Assembly: GCA_934654515.1 (NCBI GenBank)
Contig: CAKUGA010000046.1
Span: forward strand, 1 to 10,043
Direction: 5' to 3'
DNA length: 10,043 bases
Source of the DNA: an uncultured Collinsella sp.
GTDB taxonomy: Bacteria; Actinomycetota; Coriobacteriia; Coriobacteriales; Coriobacteriaceae
Shown here: piece by piece, positions 1 to 6,979 of the stretch
Numbering within the stretch: position 1 is the first letter of the stretch
Layout of the letters: every line of letters begins with the position of its first letter
Translations under genes and position numbers: made by a program
Notes under the pieces: generated by a model
Told to the model about the DNA's origin: nothing
Database searches by the model: none
What the model saw: only the letters and a program-made list of their open reading frames with translations

Positions 1-1
1 G

Positions 2-46
2 TGGCTGAGCCCGATGGAGTACCGCAGGAAGCTTGGATACGCCTAG
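2..46 (+). CDS. IS3-family transposase, C-terminal end (partial)
   Basis: The first 45 bases read WLSPMEYRRKLGYA followed by TAG at 44-46. A W-L-S-P-x-E-Y-R-x-x-L-G-Y ending is typical of the integrase-domain (OrfB) subunit of IS3-family transposases, which cut and join IS ends with a DDE active site. Only the tail is in the window, so the catalytic residues and the start cannot be seen and intactness is unknown. The match is short but the residue pattern is distinctive. It marks an insertion sequence immediately left of a decayed ATPase gene. Confidence 0.75.
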   Translation, partial: WLSPMEYRRKLGYA

Positions 47-68
47 GCGGTCCAGGAAATCGTCCGCA
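47..68. mobile_element. Probable right terminal repeat of the IS3-like element
   Basis: Directly after the transposase stop lies GCGGTCCAGGAAATCGTCCGC followed by A, ending in CA. IS3-family elements usually end in TG...CA terminal repeats within a few tens of bases of the orfB stop, so this is the expected place for the right end. The matching left end is outside the window, so the boundary is inferred and could lie some bases further right. Confidence 0.4.
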
Positions 69-97
69 CCCCCGAATCGAGCAGAAGACAAGGAGTG

Positions 98-124
98 AAA
101 ATCGGGAGTTCAATTCCCGATTTT
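98..124. terminator. Short A/T-flanked hairpin, terminator-like
   Basis: AAAATCGGGA (98-107) and TCCCGATTTT (115-124) are perfect 10-base inverted repeats around a 7-base loop. The A-tract on one side and the T-tract on the other give the shape of an intrinsic terminator readable from either strand. It lies between the IS end and the ATPase pseudogene, so it would stop transcription leaving the transposase. The stem has only about six strong pairs. Confidence 0.55.
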
Positions 125-151
125 GACCGATTAGTGTTTGTGCGAGGTAAT
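123..151 (+). promoter_or_regulatory. Candidate promoter of the ATPase pseudogene
   Basis: TTGACC (123-128) and GGTAAT (146-151) are separated by 17 bases, a good -35 and a moderate -10 for the housekeeping sigma factor. Transcription would begin near 157-159, just before the GGGAGG ribosome site (163-168) that serves the GTG at 176. The -35 overlaps the right arm of the preceding hairpin. Confidence 0.4.
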
Positions 152-175
152 GGGCCCCATATGGGAGGCGATTCT

Positions 176-1086
176 GTGTACATTGAGCGCGAAATTGAAC
201 AGACGATAGATTTGATGCTGAGGCAGGGAAAAGTTGTCCTGGTGACCGGAGCGCGCCAAGTTGGGAAGACGACGGTTCTCAAGCAGCATCTCGGCGGCCG
301 ATTCAACTATGTTTCGATGGAGAACCCGCGGGACTATCTCCTCGCAAAAGAGGATGCACTTGGAACATTATCCATAGAGGTTCGATGCCCGAACTGCAAG
401 ACCCAAATATCGATTGGGACTCCTATTATTCCGACTACGTTGCCGCATATCTCGAACGCGATGTTCGCGATCTTGTAAACGTAAAAGATGAGGCGAAGTT
501 CTACAGCTTTATGGTCGCGTGCGCTGCGAGAACGGGGCAACTGTTAAATGCCACCGATATTGGAAACACCGTTGACGTCGACCGTAAGACGGTGAAGGCT
601 TGGCTCTCGGTTTTGCAGGCGTCGAACATCGTTCGGATTGTCGAGCCCTTTTGGCCTAATGTCGATAAGCGTCTGACCAAGACCCCTAAGATATTCTTTA
701 TGGATACAGGCCTTGTTTGTCATCTAACGAGGTGGATAACGCCGGAGCAATTGCGCAACGGGGCCGCGGCGGGGCATATATTTGAGACGTTCGTAGTCTC
801 GGAAATTCTGAAGAGCTTTATGAACGCGGGGAAGAGCCTTCATGACATATGGTTCTATCGGGATCAAAAGAAGCGCGAAATCGATTTGCTCATCCAAGAG
901 GGTCATATCTTACATCCCGTCGAGGTGAAGACGTCTGCCACGGTGGGAAGAGACGCGGTGAAGAACTTTACCTGTCTTGAAAGTCTGTCTGGCTATGAGA
1001 TCGGGTTTGGGCACGTTGTCTGCCAAACTTCTGATCCATATCTCATTACCAAGGATGTCCAGGCAGTTTCCGTGTGGAGCATATGA
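176..1086 (+). pseudogene. AAA+ ATPase / DUF4143 protein, disrupted by internal deletion and frameshift
   Basis: Two pieces of one gene lie in different frames. The N-terminal piece starts best at GTG 176 (GGGAGG seven bases upstream). It carries the Walker A motif GARQVGKT at residues 25-32 and runs to about base 358 (NPRDYLLAKEDA). From about 361 the C-terminal piece is read in another frame, starting WNIIHRGSMPEL and continuing through the DUF4143 region to the nuclease-like signature REIDLLIQEG...PVEVKTS and TGA at 1084-1086. Intact relatives have about 400-430 residues; here about 62 plus 241 codons remain, so roughly 120-130 codons are gone, including Walker B and the sensor region. Read straight from 176, translation ends at 478 after about 40 out-of-frame residues. 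The family is an ATPase fused to a PD-(D/E)xK-like domain, often found in many copies in gut bacteria, with uncertain function. This copy cannot make a working ATPase. Confidence 0.85.
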
Positions 1087-1135
1087 TTTGTGTGGCGGCG
1101 GAACTTTGCTTGAGTCATCGACGCCATTTCTTTTG

Positions 1136-1192
1136 AACTTTTGCTGCCCTTTGCAACTTTTGCTAATTTTTGCAAGTTTTGCTAATGACTGG
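1136..1192. repeat. 19-bp tandem repeat, about 2.7 units, in the intergenic region
   Basis: Three consecutive 19-base units begin at 1136, 1155 and 1174. The first two read AACTTTTGCTGCCCTTTGC and AACTTTTGCTAATTTTTGC; the third keeps AAGTTTTGCTAAT and then diverges. Inside each unit a TTTGC core recurs, so the TGC triplets fall at 1142, 1152, 1161, 1171 and 1180, alternating 10 and 9 bases apart. Another GAACTTTGCT lies at 1101-1110. The copies face one side of the helix, as binding sites for a regulator would, but simple slippage could also produce them. Confidence 0.7.
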
Positions 1193-1224
1193 CCAAAGGG
1201 CGTCGAAGCATTGATGCTGACATT

Positions 1225-1270
1225 TTTTAACGCAGAAAAATAATCGAAAATCAATTAATCTGCGTTAAAA
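1225..1270. promoter_or_regulatory. Perfect 12-bp inverted repeat upstream of the intact ATPase gene
   Basis: TTTTAACGCAGA (1225-1236) and TCTGCGTTAAAA (1259-1270) are exact reverse complements around a 22-base AT-rich spacer. A second, slightly offset GACA (1219-1222) / TGTC (1274-1277) pair lies outside them. The right arm contains TAAAAT (1266-1271), a five-of-six match to a -10 box about 35 bases before the start codon, although no good -35 is visible. The likely role is an operator with two half-sites covering the promoter. It could instead be a stem in the mRNA leader or the scar of a small mobile element. Confidence 0.6.
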
Positions 1271-1306
1271 TATTGTCAAACAAAAGTTCATAAGGAAAGG
1301 ACGCTC

Positions 1307-2596
1307 ATGCGCCGTAAAGCAGACAGGCTCCTTAAGGAATGGCGAGACAAAATCGATAGGAAACCTCTGTTGGTCAAGGGCGTTCGCCAGTGCGGCAAGA
1401 CCTATCTGCTCAGAACATATGCACGGGATCTTTTCGAGTCGGTCGTCTATATCAATCTCGAGAATGACCGATCGGCTCGGGCTGACTTTTCGGGCGGTCT
1501 CGATCCTCATTCGATTGTGCGTGCGATTGAGGCCCGCACGGGACAGCGCATCGTACCGGGTAAAACCCTGCTATTCATTGACGAAGTCCAGGCATGCGAG
1601 GAAGCGCTTACTTCCCTTAAGTACTTTTGCGAAGATGCCCCCGAGTACTATGTCGCGGCTGCCGGGTCGCTCCTTGGGGTTGCCATTAATCATCAGTCGT
1701 ATTCGTTTCCCGTTGGAAAGACCGATTTGATCGAGATGGCTCCGCTCGATTTCGAAGAGTTTCTTTGGGCGATGGGGCACGACCGGCTGGCTGACGAGAT
1801 TCGTTCGTCATTCGAATCGATGGACCCTCTTGCTCCGAGCCTTCACGACAAAGCGCTGGGGCTCTATCGACAGTATCTTGTTATTGGCGGAATGCCTGAG
1901 GCTGTCCAAACGTATGCTGAGGCTCAGTCGGTCATCGATGTCGCCGAAAAGCATCGGATTATCCTCGACGGCTACTCTGCCGACACCAATAAATACGCTG
2001 ATGAGCGTTTGAGTGCAAAGACGCGTGCGTGCTTCGATTCCATCCCGCAGCAGCTTGCCAAAGAGAATCGTAAATTTCAATACAAGGTGGTGCGCTCGGG
2101 AGGCAACGCGTCTCTATTTGGAAACGCCCTCGATTGGCTTGTATTGTCAGGCACCGTGAAGCGTTGCAGCCTGGTTGGGCAGATTGAAAGTCCTCTAGAG
2201 GCGTTCGTTAACCCTTCGTCTTTTAAAATCTATCAGGCGGATACGGGGCTGCTTGTCTCCAAGGCAGGTGCTCAGCGAGCCGACATTCTCGCTGGAATCG
2301 GTGGCACATTCATGGGTGCGCTTACCGAAAACTACGTTGCCCAACAACTTTCAGCCATTGGCTATCCGCTGCATTATTGGGCTCGAGATAATCGCGCGGA
2401 AATAGACTTTGTCGTAGAGAGGCAGGGGTGCGTGTCTGCGATCGAGGTTAAGGCGGGGGAGAATACGAGATCTCGAAGCCTGTCCTCGCTTAAAAAGACC
2501 CATTCGGGCGTGCGCCTAATCAGGCTTTCGACTAAGCCCTTTGGAATGAATGATGGGCTTATGTCTGTTCCACTTTATGCGGCATTTTGTCTATAG
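1307..2596 (+). CDS. AAA+ ATPase with C-terminal DUF4143 / PD-(D/E)xK-like domain
   Basis: This is a 429-residue protein, full length for the family. The N-terminal half is a P-loop ATPase: Walker A GVRQCGKT (residues 25-32), Walker B LLFIDE (88-93), and a sensor-like AAAGSLLGVA (117-126). A winged-helix-like segment follows around 230-300. The C-terminal DUF4143 domain contains TENYVAQQL (340-348) and RAEIDFVVERQ...AIEVKAG, placing D367, E380 and K382 as in the PD-(D/E)xK nuclease fold. Such proteins are cytoplasmic; nucleic-acid binding or toxin-like roles have been proposed but the substrate is not known. ATG 1307 is chosen because AAGGAAAGG (1292-1300) precedes it. It is transcribed alone, 220 bases after the broken paralog, and has its own repeat-rich leader. 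By eye its base composition is less GC-rich than the topoisomerase genes, which fits acquired DNA. Assignment to the superfamily is firm; function is open. Confidence 0.92.
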   Translation: MRRKADRLLKEWRDKIDRKPLLVKGVRQCGKTYLLRTYARDLFESVVYINLENDRSARADFSGGLDPHSIVRAIEARTGQRIVPGKTLLFIDEVQACEEALTSLKYFCEDAPEYYVAAAGSLLGVAINHQSYSFPVGKTDLIEMAPLDFEEFLWAMGHDRLADEIRSSFESMDPLAPSLHDKALGLYRQYLVIGGMPEAVQTYAEAQSVIDVAEKHRIILDGYSADTNKYADERLSAKTRACFDSIPQQLAKENRKFQYKVVRSGGNASLFGNALDWLVLSGTVKRCSLVGQIESPLEAFVNPSSFKIYQADTGLLVSKAGAQRADILAGIGGTFMGALTENYVAQQLSAIGYPLHYWARDNRAEIDFVVERQGCVSAIEVKAGENTRSRSLSSLKKTHSGVRLIRLSTKPFGMNDGLMSVPLYAAFCL

Positions 2597-2608
2597 GAGC
2601 TATCCTTC

Positions 2609-2656
2609 CGTAGCACATGAGGCCCGGAGCGCAGGGACTGCTACGTTCCGGGCCTC
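2609..2656. terminator. Interlocked inverted repeats between convergent genes, probable shared terminator
   Basis: GAGGCCCGGA (2619-2628) pairs perfectly with TCCGGGCCTC (2647-2656). A second pair, CGTAGCA (2609-2615) and TGCTACG (2639-2645), interleaves with it, so the two stems are either mutually exclusive or form a pseudoknot. The element lies 13 bases after the ATPase stop and about 40 bases after the topoisomerase stop on the other strand. Neither side has a proper T-run, so it is a weak intrinsic terminator or a transcript-end stabiliser rather than a classical one. Confidence 0.5.
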
Positions 2657-2695
2657 CTTGCTTTGCAAACTTGGACCAGTTCGACTGCGGCTGTT

Positions 2696-4936
2696 CTAGT
2701 CAAACAAGCTCGGCATGTCGTTTTCCTTCATGAGGGCACCGGCGGAGGGGAGGCTCTGCGCGGTGAACTTCTCGGCCGAGACGCCGGCACCGAGGATGTC
2801 CTCGGTCGTGCCGACGGTGGTGACCGAGCGGCCCCTCTTGGCCGTGAATGCCTGGACGCCCTGCGTGTTGGTGGTTGTCTTAGTCTTGAGCAGCGAGGTG
2901 TTGAAGTTCATCAGGCGGTAGTCGCTCGAGACCAGGGCAATGTCGCGATCTTCCTTGAGCACCTGGGCATACAGCAGCTTGCTGCCGCCGTAAATGGCGT
3001 TCTTCAGGCGCTTGCGGTTGGTTTTGGTGACGTATCCGGAAAGCGCGACGCGCACCACGCGGCCGTTCTCAAAGACAAATAGCGCGTCGGCCTTGTAGTC
3101 CTCGGGGTCGATGACCCAGATGACGCTCTCGTCGGGTTCCATCTCAAGATCGGTCGGCAGGTACGAGCCCAGCTGGGCGGACTTGGTGTCCTCAAACGCC
3201 GCGACCTTGCACTTGTACACCTGGCTCTTGTTGGTAAACACGAGCAGCTCGTGCGTGTTGGAGGACGGGAACTCAATAAAGGGCTTATCGCCGTCCTTGT
3301 ACTTGAGCGTGGCGGCCTTCTTGAGCACACGGTCCGTCATCTTCTTGAGGTAGCCGTCGCGTGAGAGCATGATGGTCACCGGGTACTCCTCGACCTCGGG
3401 CTCCAGACTCACTTCGATAACCTCATGGGGTTCGATCCTGCCCGTGCGGCGCGGCATCACGTACTTCTTGTTGACGGCGGCCAGCTCGTCGCTGATGACC
3501 TTCTTGATGTTCTTCTCGCTGGAGAGGATCTCCTCAAGCTCGGCGATCTCACCTTCGAGCTTGGCGATGTCCTTGGTGCGGTTGAGAATGTACTCCTCGT
3601 TGATGTTGCGGAGCTTGAGCTCGGCAACAAACTCGGCCTGGGTCTCGTCGATGTCGAAGCCGCGCATAAGGTTGGGTACGACCTCGGCCTCAAGCTTGGT
3701 GCCGCGGATGATGGCGATGGCCTTGTCGATGTCGAGCAGAATCGCCTCGAGGCCGTGCAACAGGTGCAGGCGTTCGGACTTTTTACCCAGGTCAAAGTTA
3801 ATGCGGCGACGCGTGGACTGAATGCGCCACGCAACCCATTCGTGCAGGATCTGGCGCACGCCCATAACGCGGGGGTAGCCGTCGACCAGCACGTTAAAGT
3901 TGCACGAGAACGAATCTTGCAGCGTGGTCGAGCGGTAGAGCTTCGCCATGAGCTTGTCGGGGTCGACGCCGCGCTTCAGGTCGATAGCGATGCGCAGGCC
4001 CGAGAGGTCAGTCTCGTCGCGGATGTCGGCAATCTCCTTGACCTTGCCCTCCTTGGAGAGCTTGACGATGCGCTCGATGATGACATCGGTCTTGGTGGTG
4101 TAGGGGATCTCGTAGACCTCGATAATGCGCTCTTCGGGGATCCAGCGCCAGCGGGAGCGAATCTGGAAGCTGCCAAGGCCGGTCTCGACAATCTTCTCCA
4201 TCTCCTCGCGGCGGTAGATGATCTCGCCGCCGGTCGAGAAGTCGGGCATGGGCATGTACTCGAGCAGGTCGCAGTCGGGGTCCTTAAGGTAGTGCATCGT
4301 GGCGGTGCAGACCTCGTTGAGGTTGAAGCCGCAGATGTCGGACGCCATGGCGACGCCGATGCCCTTGTTGGCCGAGACGAGGATGTTCGGGAACGTGGTG
4401 GGCAGCAGGCGGGGCTCCTTCATGGCGCCGTCGTAGCTGTCAACGAAGTCGACCGGGTCCTTGTCGATGTCCTTGAAGATCTCGGCACTGATGGGGGAGA
4501 GCTTGGCCTCGGTATAACGCGAGGCGGCGTAGCTCAGGTCGCCCGAGTAATACTTGCCAAAGTTGCCCTTCGACTCAACGAACGGTGCGAGCAGTGCCTC
4601 GTTACCGGTGGCCAGACGCACCATCGTCTCGTAGATTGCGGCATCGCCGTGCGGGTTGAGCTTCATGGTTTGGCCCACGATGTTGGCGCTCTTCTGGCGC
4701 TCGCCCTTGAGCAGGCCCATCTTGTACATGGTGTAGAGCAGCTTGCGATGCGAGGGCTTAAAGCCGTCGATCTCGGGGAACGCACGCGAGACATTGACGC
4801 TCATGGCGTAAGGCATGTAGTTGACTTCGAGCGTCTGCGTAATCGGCTGGTCGGTGACCTCGGAGTGCAGGCCGATCACGTTCTCTGCGTTGACCTGCTT
4901 TTTCTTGGGCTGATTCTTCGTCTTCTTCTTTGCCAC
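2696..4936 (-). CDS. parC: Type IIA DNA topoisomerase subunit A, ParC-like
   Basis: This is the 746-residue DNA breakage-rejoining subunit of a type IIA topoisomerase, which passes one duplex through another using ATP hydrolysed by the partner subunit. The winged-helix domain shows HRKLLYTM (63-70), the quinolone-region helix NPHGDAAIYETMVRLA (94-109), and the catalytic arginine-tyrosine pair R140-Y141 in AASRYTEAKLS. A tower and a long charged coiled coil (about 430-500) follow, then a beta-pinwheel domain with several blades from about 515 to 720 (for example TIMLSRDGYLKKM). The length equals ParC (about 750), not GyrA (about 870), and no QRRGGKG-like GyrA box is present, so decatenation or relaxation is more likely than supercoiling. 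The residue at the E. coli GyrA Ser83 position is Ala99, and Glu103 takes the Asp87 place. The start is GTG at 4936-4934 with AGAGGA four bases upstream. It lies 45 bases downstream of the B-subunit gene, presumably in one operon. A divergent gyrase-like name is also possible. Confidence 0.9.
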   Translation of the reverse strand: MAKKKTKNQPKKKQVNAENVIGLHSEVTDQPITQTLEVNYMPYAMSVNVSRAFPEIDGFKPSHRKLLYTMYKMGLLKGERQKSANIVGQTMKLNPHGDAAIYETMVRLATGNEALLAPFVESKGNFGKYYSGDLSYAASRYTEAKLSPISAEIFKDIDKDPVDFVDSYDGAMKEPRLLPTTFPNILVSANKGIGVAMASDICGFNLNEVCTATMHYLKDPDCDLLEYMPMPDFSTGGEIIYRREEMEKIVETGLGSFQIRSRWRWIPEERIIEVYEIPYTTKTDVIIERIVKLSKEGKVKEIADIRDETDLSGLRIAIDLKRGVDPDKLMAKLYRSTTLQDSFSCNFNVLVDGYPRVMGVRQILHEWVAWRIQSTRRRINFDLGKKSERLHLLHGLEAILLDIDKAIAIIRGTKLEAEVVPNLMRGFDIDETQAEFVAELKLRNINEEYILNRTKDIAKLEGEIAELEEILSSEKNIKKVISDELAAVNKKYVMPRRTGRIEPHEVIEVSLEPEVEEYPVTIMLSRDGYLKKMTDRVLKKAATLKYKDGDKPFIEFPSSNTHELLVFTNKSQVYKCKVAAFEDTKSAQLGSYLPTDLEMEPDESVIWVIDPEDYKADALFVFENGRVVRVALSGYVTKTNRKRLKNAIYGGSKLLYAQVLKEDRDIALVSSDYRLMNFNTSLLKTKTTTNTQGVQAFTAKRGRSVTTVGTTEDILGAGVSAEKFTAQSLPSAGALMKENDMPSLFD

Positions 4937-4981
4937 GATTTCCTCTTGAACTTCTTGTGGGCCGTCGTTGTCGATTTGCTG

Positions 4982-6979
4982 CTACTGCAGGTCCAGCTGG
5001 TCCAGGTATTCCTTGCCGTGCTCGGAGATATGGCGCTTGCGGCCCGCCTCGTCGTTGCCCAGCAACAGGTTGAACATGGTTTCCATCTTGGTGACGTCCT
5101 CGGGCTCCACCTTGATCAGGCGACGCGTCTCGGGGTTCATGGTGGTGAGCCACATCATGTCCGGATCGTTCTCACCAAGACCCTTGGAGCGGTTGATCGA
5201 GCACTTCTGGTCGCCGATCTCCTTGAGGATGCCGTTCTTCTCGAGCTCGGTGTAGGCAAAGTAGGTTTTCTCTTTGCAGTTGATCTCGTAGAGCGGCGAC
5301 TCGGCGATATACACGTAACCCTCGTCGATGAGCGTGGGCACCAGGCGATAGAGCATGGTGAGCACGAGCGTGCGGATGTGATAACCGTCGACGTCGGCGT
5401 CCGTACAGATGATGACCTTGTTCCAGTTGAGGTTGTCCAGATCGAAGGCGCCAAGATTCTTGATGCGCTTGTCCTTGATCTCCACACCGCAGCCCAGCAC
5501 GCGCATGAGGTCCATGATGATGTCGGACTTAAAGATGCGCGGGTAGTCCTCCTTCAGGCAGTTGAGGATCTTGCCGCGGACGGGCATAACGCCCTGGAAC
5601 TCGGCATCACGCGAGGTGCGAATGGCGCCTGCTGCCGAGTCGCCCTCTACGATGTAGATCTCGCGGCGGCTCTTGTCCTTGGAACGGCAGTCGATGAACT
5701 TCTGCACGCGGTTGGCCATGTCGGTCTTTTGCTGCAGGTTGGTCTTGATGCTCTGGCGCGTCTTCTCGGCGTTCTCGCGCGAGCGCTTGTTGATGAGCAC
5801 CTGCTCCAGAATCTTGTTGGCGGCGTCTTTGTTCTCGATTAAGTAGGTCGAGAGGCGCTCCTTAAAGAAGGCGGTCATGGCCTGCTGGATAAAGCGGTTA
5901 TTGATGGCCTTCTTAGTCTGGTTCTCGTAGGACGTCTGGGTGGAGAAACAGTTGGTCACGAGTACCAGGCAGTCCTGAACGTCCTGCCACTTAATGCCGC
6001 TCTCGTTTTTGTTGTACTTGCCCTGTTGCTTAATGTAGGCATCGATGGCGCTGGTCAGAGCACTGCGAGCCGCCTTTTCGGGCGAGCCGCCGTTTTCGAG
6101 CCATGATGAGTTGTGGTAGTACTCCTGCATCGTGAAGGTGCGCGAGAAGCACATGCATGCGGTGATTTTTACATTGTAGTCGGGCAGGTCCTCACGGTCG
6201 CGACCACGACGGTCGGCCTCGATAAAGAAGGGCTCGGTGAGGTAGTCGGTACCGACCTTCTCGAGCACGTAGTCCTCGATGCCCTTGGGATAGCAAAAGT
6301 CCTCTTCGGAAAAATCGCCGTCGTCGCCCTCAATGCGCAGGCGGAAGGTCACGTTGGCGTTGACCACGGCCTGGCGGCGCATGGTCTCGCGATACCAGTC
6401 GTGGGGAATGCTAATGGAGGTAAAGACCTCAAGGTCGGGGCGCCACTTGATGGTAGTGCCGGTGCGGTCCTCGTCGCTCGGCTCAATCTCGAGCGCCTTC
6501 TTTTTGGCGCCGACGACCTTGCCCTTCTTAAAGTGCAGGGAGTACTTGTTACCATCGCGCCAGACGGTGACGTCCATGTACTCGGAGGCGTACTGGGTTG
6601 CGCACGAACCCAGGCCGTTGGTGCCGAGCGAGAAGTCGTAGTCGCCGCCCTGGTTGTTGTTGTACTTGCCGCCGGCGTAGAGCTCGCAAAAGACGAGCTC
6701 CCAGTTAAAGCGCTTCTCGGAGGGGTTCCAGTCGAGCGGGCAGCCGCGGCCGTTGTCCTCTACCTGGATAGAGCCATCGCGAAATGCGGTAAGGGTGATG
6801 AGCTTGCCGTAGCCCTGGCGCGCCTCGTCAACGGCGTTGGACAGGATCTCGAAGGCGGCATGCGCGCAGCCATCGAGTCCGTCCGAGCCAAAGATGACGG
6901 CGGGGCGCAGACGTACGCGCTCCTCATCCTTGAGCTGGCGGATACTGTCGTTACCATAGTTTGCGGTGTTTTTTGCCAT
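4982..6979 (-). CDS. parE: Type IIA DNA topoisomerase subunit B, ParE-like (ATPase and TOPRIM)
   Basis: This is the 665-residue ATPase subunit, close to ParE (630) and far shorter than E. coli GyrB (804). The GHKL ATP-binding site shows EILSNAVDEA (catalytic E44, N48), VEDNGRG (73-79), a glycine lid GTNGLGSCATQYAS (119-132) and GTTIKWRPD (174-182). The transducer domain carries the ATP-contacting QTKKAINN (K356). The TOPRIM domain has IVEGDSAAGA (E445), the metal-binding DADVDG (527-532) and RSKGLGE (597-603), all needed for magnesium-dependent cleavage with the A subunit. The lid and SAAGA differ from the usual GGLHGVG and SAGGS forms, marking a divergent branch. ATG 6979 is preceded by purine-rich sequence (GAGAG), not a strong ribosome site. 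It is the first gene of the operon; a LexA box lies about 100 bases upstream. A housekeeping gyrase elsewhere in the genome is expected but not seen here. Confidence 0.92.
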   Translation of the reverse strand: MAKNTANYGNDSIRQLKDEERVRLRPAVIFGSDGLDGCAHAAFEILSNAVDEARQGYGKLITLTAFRDGSIQVEDNGRGCPLDWNPSEKRFNWELVFCELYAGGKYNNNQGGDYDFSLGTNGLGSCATQYASEYMDVTVWRDGNKYSLHFKKGKVVGAKKKALEIEPSDEDRTGTTIKWRPDLEVFTSISIPHDWYRETMRRQAVVNANVTFRLRIEGDDGDFSEEDFCYPKGIEDYVLEKVGTDYLTEPFFIEADRRGRDREDLPDYNVKITACMCFSRTFTMQEYYHNSSWLENGGSPEKAARSALTSAIDAYIKQQGKYNKNESGIKWQDVQDCLVLVTNCFSTQTSYENQTKKAINNRFIQQAMTAFFKERLSTYLIENKDAANKILEQVLINKRSRENAEKTRQSIKTNLQQKTDMANRVQKFIDCRSKDKSRREIYIVEGDSAAGAIRTSRDAEFQGVMPVRGKILNCLKEDYPRIFKSDIIMDLMRVLGCGVEIKDKRIKNLGAFDLDNLNWNKVIICTDADVDGYHIRTLVLTMLYRLVPTLIDEGYVYIAESPLYEINCKEKTYFAYTELEKNGILKEIGDQKCSINRSKGLGENDPDMMWLTTMNPETRRLIKVEPEDVTKMETMFNLLLGNDEAGRKRHISEHGKEYLDQLDLQ

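Noticed and set aside
3425..5842. Plus-strand open frame of 805 codons antisense to both topoisomerase genes
   Set aside because: It spans two well-supported genes and their gap on the opposite strand and is rich in Leu, Val, Asp and Ala, as expected from complementing GC-biased codons. It matches no family.
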